DNA of 50,135 nt. Source: Flavobacteriaceae bacterium (GTDB lineage Bacteria; Bacteroidota; Bacteroidia; Flavobacteriales; Flavobacteriaceae). The stretch covers positions 1-50,135 of the forward strand of contig JAITMD010000011.1 in NCBI GenBank assembly GCA_031277535.1, written 5' to 3'. This document shows positions 10,036-17,893 of the stretch, piece after piece; the first letter of the stretch is position 1, and the number at the start of each line of letters is the position of its first letter. The notes beneath the pieces are model-generated. The model saw only the letters and a list, made by a program, of their open reading frames with translations. It ran no database searches and had not been told where the DNA came from. The position numbers were made by a program, and so were the translations under genes.

Positions 10036-10464
10036 TTAAATTATTTTGACTGCTATAGCATTAAAGCCTTTTGCAGTTTGTTTCTTTTGGTATTGTACTT
10101 TTGCACCTTTTTGTAGTGGTTGACTTGTTTCACTACTGTGTACAAAAATACTCTCTTTTGTTTGATCATCCGTAATAAAACCGAATCCTTTTTCACTATG
10201 GTAGTTAACAATACCTGTAAAAAGCATATCCTCGTTTTCTGATGACCCTTTTTTTATTTGTTTAGCGTTTTTTGCTTCTTCTTCTGCTTGTTCTTCAGGT
10301 GATAGGTCTGTTAAGTTTCCAAATCGATCAACATAAACAAGCATATCTTCTAAAGACTTACCCTTATTGTTATTCGTTTTTCGTTCTTCTCTCTTTTGCG
10401 CCTTCTCTTGTCGTTTCTGCGCTTTTTTCTTTAAGTTTTCCTTTTTAGAAAAAGAATCTGCCAT
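10036..10464 (-). CDS. Cold-shock domain protein with basic N-terminal extension
   Basis: Residues 1-45 are very rich in Lys, Arg, Glu and Gln and likely form a charged helix or coiled coil. A linker follows, then a cold-shock domain (about 80-142) with KGFGFI and SIFVHS. The extension could add non-specific RNA affinity. The gene lies 23 nt downstream of the helicase and 26 nt upstream of cspA, so the three are most likely one transcript for RNA remodelling in the cold. The architecture is known from other Bacteroidota. Confidence 0.9.
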   Translation of the reverse strand: MADSFSKKENLKKKAQKRQEKAQKREERKTNNNKGKSLEDMLVYVDRFGNLTDLSPEEQAEEEAKNAKQIKKGSSENEDMLFTGIVNYHSEKGFGFITDDQTKESIFVHSSETSQPLQKGAKVQYQKKQTAKGFNAIAVKII

Positions 10465-10487
10465 AGGTGTAAGTTTTTAGATTAATA

Positions 10488-11606
10488 CTATTCGGTTATT
10501 TTTTTAGCTCGTATAGGTGTGCCTGTAAGCTTTTGGATATTCAATAGGTCTTTTTTCTCCTCTGGTGTACAAAGTGAAATGGCCAATCCTGTAGCTCCAG
10601 CTCGTCCTGTACGTCCAATGCGGTGTACATAGGTCTCGGCTATATTGGGAATGTCAAAGTTAATGACTAAAGGCAATTGCTCAATGTCAATTCCTCTGGC
10701 AGCAATATCTGTCGCTATTAATATACGGATGCTCTTATCTTTAAATTGATTTAGAGCTGCTACACGAGCATTTTGAGATTTATTTCCATGTATGGCAACA
10801 GCAGGTAGTTCTACTTTTTGTAAAAACTTAACCAAGTTGTTTGCTCCATGCTTTGTTCTTGTAAATACTAAAGTCTGTGCTTTAGGATATGTTTGCAACA
10901 AAGTAGATAATAATTGACGCTTTTCTTCTTTTGAAGTAAAGTATACTTCTTGTTCTACTTTATCTGCTGTACGAGCAGGAGGGGTAACCTCTATTTTAGT
11001 AGGTTTGTACAAGATTGTTTTAGCAAATTTCTCTATTGGGGCAGGCATAGTTGCCGAAAAGAATAGAGTTTGTCTTTTTTGAGGTACATAGGTTAGTACT
11101 TTCTTTATATCGTGTATAAAGCCCATATCCAACATTTGATCAGCTTCGTCCAAAACTAATGTACTTATTTGACTAATGCTAATGATTTTTTGTTGGATTA
11201 AATCAAGTAATCTACCTGGTGTAGCAATAACTACTTCTGGATTTTGACGAAGTGCTCTTACTTGTGGTGGCAAAGGAACTCCTCCAAAGATAGCTACTGT
11301 TTTTAATGATAAATGAGTGCTATAGGCTTTGAAGTTTTTTTCTACTTGTAGAGCAAGTTCTCTTGTTGGAACTAATACTAAAGCCTGAATAGCTTTATTC
11401 TTTCTTGGTGTAGTAATTAGACGTTGCAAGATTGGAATAGCAAAAGCTGCTGTTTTTCCTGTTCCTGTTTGCGCACAACCTATGATATCTGTACCTGCTA
11501 ATATAACAGGAATGGTTTGTTCTTGTATAGGAGTTGGTTTCGTATATCCTACTTCTTCAATAGCTTGATAGAGAGCAGGAGTAAGTGAAAATTGTTTAAA
11601 ATTCAT
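10488..11606 (-). CDS. DEAD-box ATP-dependent RNA helicase (RhlE-like)
   Basis: This 372-residue helicase has every core motif: the Q motif (TPIQ), motif I AQTGTGKT, Ia PTRELAL, Ib TPGR, II DEAD, III SAT, and VI HRIGRTGRAG. It lacks the basic C-terminal tail found in many RhlE proteins, so it is close to a minimal helicase core. It leads an operon with two cold-shock domain proteins, which points to unwinding of mRNA or ribosomal RNA at low temperature. A leader of about 285 nt precedes it. Confidence 0.94.
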   Translation of the reverse strand: MNFKQFSLTPALYQAIEEVGYTKPTPIQEQTIPVILAGTDIIGCAQTGTGKTAAFAIPILQRLITTPRKNKAIQALVLVPTRELALQVEKNFKAYSTHLSLKTVAIFGGVPLPPQVRALRQNPEVVIATPGRLLDLIQQKIISISQISTLVLDEADQMLDMGFIHDIKKVLTYVPQKRQTLFFSATMPAPIEKFAKTILYKPTKIEVTPPARTADKVEQEVYFTSKEEKRQLLSTLLQTYPKAQTLVFTRTKHGANNLVKFLQKVELPAVAIHGNKSQNARVAALNQFKDKSIRILIATDIAARGIDIEQLPLVINFDIPNIAETYVHRIGRTGRAGATGLAISLCTPEEKKDLLNIQKLTGTPIRAKKITE

Positions 11607-11907
11607 ATAATTAGTGCCTGTATAAATAATTGACTATTTTACAGGGTCATGTAAATAATTAACGTATTGAATATATTGTATATCGTTTCTATTAAACTAT
11701 TGTACCATAAGAACGTTAGCAGTGCTAAACAGTCTTAAAACATTGGAAAATAGGAGATATATTGAATTAATTGTTTCTAAATTGCTTGTAATCAGAAGTA
11801 AAAAATAATGTAACAGCAACTATAGACAAAGCTGAATACCTTACATGGTAATTCAGGAAAGACAAAAGGCAGTAACCTACTTAAACTTGTAATGAGCGAC
11901 AAAGGTA
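11607..11907 (-). promoter_or_regulatory. Promoter box and long structured leader of the cold-shock operon
   Basis: On the minus strand a TACCTTTG box (11900-11907) is a perfect -7 match and is the first one upstream of the helicase; it gives a 5' leader of about 285 nt without a gene. A stem lies close to the predicted 5' end: CTGAATACC (11832-11840) with GGTAATTCAG (11847-11856), one base bulged. Long leaders that change fold with temperature control cspA-type genes in other bacteria; the same here is inference. No good -33 element was seen. Confidence 0.5.
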
Positions 11908-12189
11908 CAATATATATTTGGTTTTGAATAGATTATTTTTTACATCTGTCATATCTCAAAAAAACATAGTAATACGAAACAACATTTTTATGGTTTATCA
12001 TTTAATAAAAACTTCTTTCGATTGAAAGGAATACTTAGCTTTTTCTTCTGATTAAAAAATATTTTTTCTTTTTTTAATGAATATGAGGTATTTTTTTATG
12101 ATTATTTTATGTTAATTAATGATTGATATTTTTGTTTTACTTCTTTTGCTTTTAATAATGTTTTTATAAAAAATAGAGTTGATATAAAC

Positions 12190-12380
12190 TTTGTATAAAT
12201 GCAATGTAACGATGAAGAGTTTAGAAAAGAGTATTATATTGTGAAACCATTTCAGTACAAAAGGACGATTTAAAATCGAGAAACTGAAATCTTGTGATTT
12301 TGTATACCAAACCAAACTATAATTATAGAACAATTTACCAAATTGTTTGTTTAAGAGACTCCATGAGTCTCTTTTTTTAT
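12190..12380 (+). ncRNA. Candidate small structured RNA ending in an intrinsic terminator
   Basis: Between two minus-strand genes lies a run of consecutive stems on the plus strand: ATTTCAGT (12249-12256) with ACTGAAAT (12283-12290), enclosing CGATTT/AAATCG (12266-12278); then AACAATTT with AAATTGTT (12329-12347); then a terminator (12353-12373 plus T run). No plus-strand gene precedes the terminator, so it needs a transcript of its own. The start is uncertain; a near-consensus box, TAAACTTTG, lies at about 12184-12192. A regulatory RNA such as the flavobacterial 6S class is possible but not recognised. The 73-codon minus-strand frame over this region is not credible. Confidence 0.5.
12353..12378 (+). 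terminator. Intrinsic terminator with no annotated upstream gene
   Basis: AAGAGACT pairs with AGTCTCTT around CCATG and is followed by a run of T. It ends the candidate RNA. Confidence 0.85.
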
Positions 12381-12433
12381 ATCTATTTTGTAGGTAAAGC
12401 GAGTGATATATTTAGAATAAGTGATTGATTGAA

Positions 12434-12470
12434 ACAAAAAAATAAGCTGTTCTATAAAGGAACAGCTTAA
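12434..12470 (-). terminator. Terminator of the acyl-CoA synthetase gene
   Basis: Read on the minus strand, AAGCTGTTC and GAACAGCTT pair around a 7-nt loop and are followed by ATTTTTTT, just after the stop codon of the gene at 12477. Confidence 0.9.
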
Positions 12471-12476
12471 GATATA

Positions 12477-14168
12477 TTATTTAGCGTAATCAAATTCTAA
12501 TGGAACAGGTATTTTCTTAGCAATGCGTTCTGCCTGCATAGCACGCAATTCAACACGTCTTATTTTACCACTAATTGTTTTAGGAAGTTCTGTTACAAAC
12601 TCTATTTTACGTGGCATTTTGTAAGGAGCTAAATGTTCGCGTGAATACTTGAATAATTCATTAGCAAGGACTTCTCCAGCTTTAGTGTGATCGTTTAGAA
12701 TAATAAATGCTTTTACTTCAAAACCTTTTACAGGATGTGGACTTGCTACTACCGCAGCTTCAATCACGTTTTCATGTTCAATCAATACACTTTCCACCTC
12801 AAAAGGGCCGATGCGGTAATCAGATGCTTTAATCACATCATCATCACGTCCAATAAACCAAATATAACCATCACTGTCTTTATACGCTTTATCTCCTGTA
12901 AAATAGACGTTATTTCTAAACACTTGAGCTTGTTTCTCTTTGTCGTATAAATAACCTTTAAAAATACCGTTTAATTGCTTTGTGTCTGTACGAACACAGA
13001 TATTCCCTTCTTCATTGATTGGTATTTCATTTCCTTCGTCATCTGCAATAATGATGTCGTATAAGAAAGTTGGTTTTCCCATCGAACCATATTTAACTTT
13101 AGCAGTAGGGTAGTTCGCTACCATACAAGTGCTTTCGGTTTGTCCAAAACCATCGCGTATTAATAAACCTGTCCCTTCTTTCCATTCTTCTATAACTTCT
13201 GGATTTAGAGGTTCTCCTGCTGCAACACATTGTCTTAAACTAAAGTTGTAAGACTTTAAGTCTTCTTGGATAAAGAAACGCAATACTGTAGGAGGGGCAC
13301 AAAGAGTTGTGATTTTGTGCTTCTCAATAAGCTTTAGTGTAGTGGCAGCATTAAATCGCTCTTTGGTATGGTAGGCAAAGATTGTAGCTCCTACATTCCA
13401 AGGAGCAAATAGGCTACTCCACGCAAACTTAGCCCAGCCTGGTTGTGAGATATTGTAGTGAATATCGTTTTTTGTTAAACCAATCCAAGCCGTGGTTGTT
13501 AAATGGCCTAAAGGCTGACTTAATTGTGTGTGGCACACAATCTTTGGCATCCCTGTTGTTCCCGATGTAAAAAATAAAAAGAGAGTGTCATCTGGTTTTG
13601 TTTGAGCACCTTCTGCTTCTACACTCTGTTCATCTAACACAGCCAAAGGATACCATCCTTCACGCTCGCCATCTACTAAAAGTTTAATCGGAATTGTAAC
13701 TCCTGATTCGCGCTCTGCTTGATCTATTTTTTCTACGTTATCTGAATCGGCAATAACTACTTTGGGAGTAATCTTTTGAAAGCGATAGGCTAAGTCTTTT
13801 ACTCCTAATATACTTGCTGCAGGTGATAGTTGATATCCTGCTTTAATTGTTGCCAAGTGAGTTACCCAATTGATGCGTTGCAACATCATTTGGGTTAAGA
13901 TTACATCTCCTTGTTGCATTCCCTTTGAACGCAAAAAGTTTAAAAGCTGATTGTATCTATTGTGCAGGGTTAAAAAGGTGTAGTGGTGAGTTACTTCTCC
14001 ATCTGTCCATAGTAGAGCTGTTTTTTCGGGTGTTTCTTTTACATGAATCTCTTCAAATACTTCTTGTACCCAGTTAAAATACTCTGGCTTCTCAATTTTT
14101 AGGTCGTGTAAGGCATCATAATTTTGATCGATGAGTAATTCACCGATGTGCTTATACAATTCTTTCAT
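12477..14168 (-). CDS. Acyl-CoA synthetase (AMP-forming, medium-chain AcsM type)
   Basis: This 563-residue member of the ANL superfamily activates a carboxylic acid to its CoA thioester through an acyl-AMP. Visible motifs are the P-loop FFTSGTTGMPK, the GFGQTE segment, the hinge region YFTGDKAYKDSDGYIWFIGR, and the catalytic lysine in KTISGKIRR. The overall look is nearest to medium-chain or propionate/butyrate-type synthetases. With IcmF and the 3-hydroxyisobutyryl-CoA hydrolase elsewhere in the window it could feed short or branched acyl-CoA pathways, but the substrate is not readable. It is a single gene with its own -7 box and terminator. Confidence 0.88.
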   Translation of the reverse strand: MKELYKHIGELLIDQNYDALHDLKIEKPEYFNWVQEVFEEIHVKETPEKTALLWTDGEVTHHYTFLTLHNRYNQLLNFLRSKGMQQGDVILTQMMLQRINWVTHLATIKAGYQLSPAASILGVKDLAYRFQKITPKVVIADSDNVEKIDQAERESGVTIPIKLLVDGEREGWYPLAVLDEQSVEAEGAQTKPDDTLFLFFTSGTTGMPKIVCHTQLSQPLGHLTTTAWIGLTKNDIHYNISQPGWAKFAWSSLFAPWNVGATIFAYHTKERFNAATTLKLIEKHKITTLCAPPTVLRFFIQEDLKSYNFSLRQCVAAGEPLNPEVIEEWKEGTGLLIRDGFGQTESTCMVANYPTAKVKYGSMGKPTFLYDIIIADDEGNEIPINEEGNICVRTDTKQLNGIFKGYLYDKEKQAQVFRNNVYFTGDKAYKDSDGYIWFIGRDDDVIKASDYRIGPFEVESVLIEHENVIEAAVVASPHPVKGFEVKAFIILNDHTKAGEVLANELFKYSREHLAPYKMPRKIEFVTELPKTISGKIRRVELRAMQAERIAKKIPVPLEFDYAK

Positions 14169-14198
14169 TATTTATTAGTTTTTGGTCTGGGTAAGATA

Positions 14199-14206
14199 CA
14201 AATCTA
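14199..14206 (-). promoter_or_regulatory. -7 box for the acyl-CoA synthetase gene
   Basis: TAGATTTG on the minus strand matches TAnnTTTG exactly, 30 bp before the ATG. The rest of the gap up to 14465 shows no gene. Confidence 0.55.
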
Positions 14207-14465
14207 TTTCCTATCAAAAAATAGCTGATTGGAAATTAATTGGGAATTATATAGGTACTTTTCTTTTTTTGATTGAGTAGGAAAAACAAAATAGGTATTT
14301 CTTTGAGAATAATGTAAAATATGTTGGAAGAGTTAAAGAGTAATTTCTTATCTGAAAATTTTGTCTTTATTTGATTGAGAAAATTGTAAATAAGCAATAT
14401 TCTTTTCTTGTATTCTATTTTTATTCATTCTAAGAGAATAGGAGGGAGAAATACTGTAAATATAC

Positions 14466-15431
14466 CTAAAGAGGAATATATACTTTCTGAATTAGTTCTG
14501 CATATTCTTTTGATGCTTCACTGCTAAAAGTTATTCCTCCACCACTTTTATAGACCATCCCTTTAGGGGTGTTTTCGATGTAGCGAATCATTACACCACT
14601 ATCCAAGTTGTTTCCGTCATATATGCCACAAACCCCCGTATAGTAATTTCGGTTGTGTGTTTCTACTGCCTGAATAATATCTACTGTGCGTGCTTTGGGA
14701 GAGCCAGTGATAGAACCTGCAGGGAGAAGTTTTTGGAAGATAGTTCCTATTTGTTCTTCCCAGTTGCTTGGTAAATCACCACTAATCTGAGAACTCATTT
14801 GAAAAATAGCTCCTTTAGAGGTTTTTAAGTAATCAAGGTATTTAAAGCGATCTACTTTTACATTTTTAGCCACTATATTCAAATCATTGCGTATTAGGTC
14901 AACAATAGTATAGTGTTCTGCATTTTCTTTTTCATCGCTCAACAGTTGCTCTTCTGCATGAGGTAACGTAGCATCTATCGTGCCTTTCATTGGAAAAGAG
15001 TAAATGCTATTATCTTTAATTTGCACAAAAGTTTCGGGTGAAAAACAAACCAATTGGTTCTTAAAAAATAATTTGTATTTGGCTTGTACTGCATGAAACA
15101 CATTGTTCAGCGTACAGTTTAGCGTTATTGGAGTTTCGATTGTTAGATTAATCAAATAGGTATTGCCCAGACCAATTTCTGTTTGCACTTGGGTAAATTG
15201 GTCTTGGTAAGACTCAAAAGAGATAGGAAAGCTTGTCAATAGAGGGACAGACTCAATAGGCGTTGTTTTTGTATTTGTTACTCCATTGAAATTAAATAAA
15301 ATATCACTATCTACTTGATCTAATTCTTGAACAACTCCCTCTTGTTCGTTAAAACTAAGTACAAATAAGAATGGTTTTTTCGCCTTTCCTAATTCATTCA
15401 TTTTAGAGATAATAGTATCTTTGAGCCTCAT
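14466..15431 (-). CDS. pabB: Aminodeoxychorismate synthase component I
   Basis: This is a 321-residue chorismate-binding enzyme without the long N-terminal part of TrpE or full PabB. The segment PMKGT (147-151) has a lysine at the position where PabB forms a covalent intermediate and where TrpE has alanine. This separates it from anthranilate synthase. GSITGSPKART and GVCGIYDG are further active-site segments. With PabA it makes 4-amino-4-deoxychorismate for folate. It is divergent from pabA, with start codons only 41 bp apart, and its promoter overlaps the pabA coding start. No pabC (lyase) is next to it. Confidence 0.92.
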   Translation of the reverse strand: MRLKDTIISKMNELGKAKKPFLFVLSFNEQEGVVQELDQVDSDILFNFNGVTNTKTTPIESVPLLTSFPISFESYQDQFTQVQTEIGLGNTYLINLTIETPITLNCTLNNVFHAVQAKYKLFFKNQLVCFSPETFVQIKDNSIYSFPMKGTIDATLPHAEEQLLSDEKENAEHYTIVDLIRNDLNIVAKNVKVDRFKYLDYLKTSKGAIFQMSSQISGDLPSNWEEQIGTIFQKLLPAGSITGSPKARTVDIIQAVETHNRNYYTGVCGIYDGNNLDSGVMIRYIENTPKGMVYKSGGGITFSSEASKEYAELIQKVYIPL

Positions 15432-15454
15432 TTTGATTCTTTGTATTGAAGGAT

Positions 15455-15487
15455 CAAAAGTACAAATACTTTATGAGCACATACAAA
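15455..15487 (-). promoter_or_regulatory. pabB promoter
   Basis: On the minus strand TTTG (15484-15487), 21 bp, then TACTTTTG (15455-15462) gives a good Bacteroidota promoter. Transcription would begin about 17 nt before the pabB ATG. The -33 half lies inside the first codons of pabA. Confidence 0.75.
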
Positions 15488-16060
15488 CAAATTGTGATAA
15501 TAGATAATCACGATTCTTTTACCTATAATTTATTTCAATTATTTGATGAACACCCACAGTGTTCTATTGTCATTATTCCTTCAGATCAAGTGATTGTGGA
15601 AGAGTTGGATGTTTACGATCAATTGGTTATATCTCCTGGTCCAGATGTGCCAAGTGCATATCCTGTATTGTTTGAGGTTATAGAGCGTTTTAAGGGGATA
15701 AAACCTATTTTAGGGGTATGTTTAGGGCATCAAACGATTGGAGCGTTTTTTGGAGGACATTTAATCAATTTACCTACTGTTTTTCATGGACAACAAAAGC
15801 AATTACAAATTGTTGAATCAGATGAATTGTTATTTAAAGGAGTGACACAAAACTCACTTATTGGGCTGTATCACTCTTGGGCAATAGCAAAAGAGAATTT
15901 GCCTACCTGTTTACAAATTACAGCACTGAGCAAAGAGGGAGTTATTATGGGAATTCGCCATAGAGAATATAATATTAGAGGGATTCAATTTCACCCAGAA
16001 TCATATATGACCATAGAAGGAAGGCAAATGATTAATAATTGGATAGAGCAAATCGGTTAG
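15473..16060 (+). CDS. pabA: Aminodeoxychorismate synthase glutamine amidotransferase
   Basis: The start at 15473 (MSTYKQIVIIDNHDSF) is chosen because homologues begin just before the IDNHDSFTYN segment; an upstream in-frame ATG at 15446 would overlap the pabB promoter. The protein is 195 residues with a triad of Cys83 (GVCLGHQ), His174 and Glu176 (FHPES). It supplies ammonia from glutamine to PabB. PabA and TrpG are alike and sometimes shared, so it may also serve anthranilate synthase, but its pairing with pabB favours folate synthesis. It ends before a strong bidirectional terminator. Confidence 0.92.
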   Translation: MSTYKQIVIIDNHDSFTYNLFQLFDEHPQCSIVIIPSDQVIVEELDVYDQLVISPGPDVPSAYPVLFEVIERFKGIKPILGVCLGHQTIGAFFGGHLINLPTVFHGQQKQLQIVESDELLFKGVTQNSLIGLYHSWAIAKENLPTCLQITALSKEGVIMGIRHREYNIRGIQFHPESYMTIEGRQMINNWIEQIG

Positions 16061-16090
16061 ACTTTTAGATGATACACCGTTTACGTCATA

Positions 16091-16134
16091 CAAAAAGCCT
16101 CCAAAAAGAGATACTCTTTTGGAGGCTTTTTTTA
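16091..16134. terminator. Bidirectional terminator between pabA and the DUF4265 operon
   Basis: AAAAAGCCTCC pairs with GGAGGCTTTTT, extended by AAAAGAG/CTCTTTT, with a T run on one side and an A run on the other. Confidence 0.9.
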
Positions 16135-16145
16135 AGTTATTACTT

Positions 16146-16619
16146 TTATTTTGTTCTTAAATCTGCACTGTGTTTTGGCGATAGTAAAGGTTCTGCAAAG
16201 TTTATTAGCTCTTCGTCTTCTAAAGCACTAAGTATAGCATACACTTTTCTGTAATCTGTTTTACTCAATACATTAATTACAAAATAATAATCATCAACAA
16301 CTTCAATTTCTGTTCCAGCCAATAAAATTTCATTGTATAAATCGTCTCTGTTGTATTTATCCTTTTGTACAATCACTTGCACTGTAGAGTTACCAGAAGG
16401 TTTTGCTACATAGCGATAAGTAAGGTGGTTTTCTGTTTCGTCTTGTTCTGCAAACACGATGTCATCACAAGAAAATTCAGGTCCATAATAGGGGATATTA
16501 TCTACTTGATATAGGCCCTTTGCCTTGTCAATAGCAATTCCCCAAAACATTTCTACACTCTCTTTCTCTAATACATCGCTGTGATATCTTACTAAGATTT
16601 GTTGATATTGCTCTTCCAT
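16146..16619 (-). CDS. DUF4265 domain protein
   Basis: This is a 157-residue soluble acidic protein. The segment VEMFWGIAIDKAKGLYQVDNIP and the following GPEFSCDDIVFAE resemble the DUF4265 pattern (tryptophan, a short beta hairpin, DN-hydrophobic-P, then D-hydrophobic-V). The function of the family is not known; many members sit near polymorphic toxin immunity genes. It is the last gene of a tight minus-strand set with a DUF2185 protein (18 nt gap) and a zinc-ribbon protein. No signal peptide or membrane segment is present. Confidence 0.65.
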   Translation of the reverse strand: MEEQYQQILVRYHSDVLEKESVEMFWGIAIDKAKGLYQVDNIPYYGPEFSCDDIVFAEQDETENHLTYRYVAKPSGNSTVQVIVQKDKYNRDDLYNEILLAGTEIEVVDDYYFVINVLSKTDYRKVYAILSALEDEELINFAEPLLSPKHSADLRTK

Positions 16620-16637
16620 TTATTATACTTCCTATTA

Positions 16638-16967
16638 TTAATTTACTGTAAATTCGTCAGTTCCTTCCACACGTACAAACTCACTCCCTATAGGAGCATT
16701 TAAGTGAGGTATAATGGCTCTGTCGTTATTCGCTACAGTATTTACGCTATAAATACCAGAGTTCTCAGGGTTGTCAAGGTATTCTTCATCTTCTGTATTG
16801 CTTAAAAAACGCCAACCACTATCCGTTTCACTATCAGGTTCTTCGCGATACATAAAGTCAATTTTTTCTCCTAATACCATGATTTTGTCTGATACCAAAC
16901 AAAACCCCATATCTCCTACAAGAGATTCCATGGCATCTTTTCCAACATTAAAATCTTTTTGATTCAT
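16638..16967 (-). CDS. DUF2185 domain protein (immunity-like)
   Basis: This 109-residue protein matches the DUF2185 pattern: CLVSDKIM, then MYREEPDSETDSGWRFLS, then EDEEYLDNPEN and a C-terminal FVRV. Members of this family are predicted immunity proteins of polymorphic toxin systems, but also occur alone. It is acidic and cytoplasmic. It lies between the DUF4265 gene and a zinc-ribbon gene with gaps of 18 and 14 nt, and no toxin gene is adjacent. A role other than immunity cannot be excluded. Confidence 0.75.
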   Translation of the reverse strand: MNQKDFNVGKDAMESLVGDMGFCLVSDKIMVLGEKIDFMYREEPDSETDSGWRFLSNTEDEEYLDNPENSGIYSVNTVANNDRAIIPHLNAPIGSEFVRVEGTDEFTVN

Positions 16968-16981
16968 TTCTGTTCAGTTGC

Positions 16982-17629
16982 TTATCCTATTAAAGGTTCA
17001 ATAATCACTGCAAATATAGGAGTTCCTTGAGGATTAAATAAATCTTTTTGACAACTATTACACAAACCTTGATTTGGACGAGTCTCGTTCTCTCTTAGTT
17101 GCCACACATTGCTCATACCACAATCACACTCGATAATGTAAAGGATTTCTTGCAAAGAGGGTTTGCTTATCTTATGGAAGGTTCCAATAGGAGTAGTGAG
17201 AGGTAGTAGTTTTTTGAGTTTCTTTTTTGGGAGTACAGCAAGATAGAAGAATTCGTCTGCTCTTTCAATTTGACAAAGCGTATAATTTTTGTCCATTGCT
17301 TTTTTTAGTTTTCTTACAATGTAAGGAATAATCTCAGTGGTAACAATACGTTCTTTTTTAATTGCTTTAGACACATTTTTAAATAATTTCTTTTCATTGA
17401 TGTCTAAATCGATACCAAAAGCTTGTAACCGGTTGTGTGTAAAATCCAAGATTAAGTGGTCTTGGTGTTGGTCAATTTCAGTAATAGCTAATACAATTTG
17501 TTGCTGTAAGAGATACTTAAACAGATTTTGATGTTCTGCCACATCACGGGTATCGGCTAATATAGCATCTGATTCTCTCGAAGAGAGTAAAGAATGGAGG
17601 ACAAGGAGATTCTCTTTTTTCATAAACAA
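16982..17629 (-). CDS. Unrecognised protein with C-terminal zinc-ribbon-like cysteines
   Basis: I do not recognise this 215-residue protein. Residues 1-165 are mixed helix and strand without membrane segments. The C-terminal part has two Cys pairs, CDCG and CNSC, about 22 residues apart, as in a small zinc ribbon. A start two codons later (17623, MKKENLL) is equally possible. It leads the operon with the DUF2185 and DUF4265 genes. The shared transcript suggests a joint task, perhaps protein or nucleic acid recognition, but nothing in the sequence settles it. Confidence 0.7.
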   Translation of the reverse strand: MFMKKENLLVLHSLLSSRESDAILADTRDVAEHQNLFKYLLQQQIVLAITEIDQHQDHLILDFTHNRLQAFGIDLDINEKKLFKNVSKAIKKERIVTTEIIPYIVRKLKKAMDKNYTLCQIERADEFFYLAVLPKKKLKKLLPLTTPIGTFHKISKPSLQEILYIIECDCGMSNVWQLRENETRPNQGLCNSCQKDLFNPQGTPIFAVIIEPLIG

Positions 17630-17852
17630 GCGAGGTTTGGAGGTTATATAATAATCCGTTATAGTTAGGTTAGCTTGGTGAAAAAATCCAACAATTGAGG
17701 TAAATCAATTATTACATCACTAAAGTTACAAAAAAATAAAGTTAAAAGGATAATTATGAGTGTTTTATTTTAGAAAAAGGGTAGAAGAGAGTAGGGAATA
17801 TGAAATAAAGAATGGGTAGTCGCTTTAAGGATACTTCCAGTATGGGTATAAA

Positions 17853-17878
17853 AAAAGGCATACGATTGTATGCCTTTT
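17853..17878 (-). terminator. Terminator of rlmD
   Basis: AAAAGGCATAC pairs with GTATGCCTTTT around GATT and, on the minus strand, is followed by a T run, 16 nt past the rlmD stop. Confidence 0.9.
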
Positions 17879-17893
17879 GATGTATAAAATAAA

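Noticed and set aside
12112..12333. 73-codon minus-strand frame
   Set aside because: It covers the stems of the candidate RNA, has no promoter, and its residues are what AT-rich random DNA gives.
15473..16060. Calling the amidotransferase TrpG
   Set aside because: The sequence alone does not separate TrpG and PabA, but its divergent partner has the lysine-type PMKGT motif of PabB and no trp genes are near.
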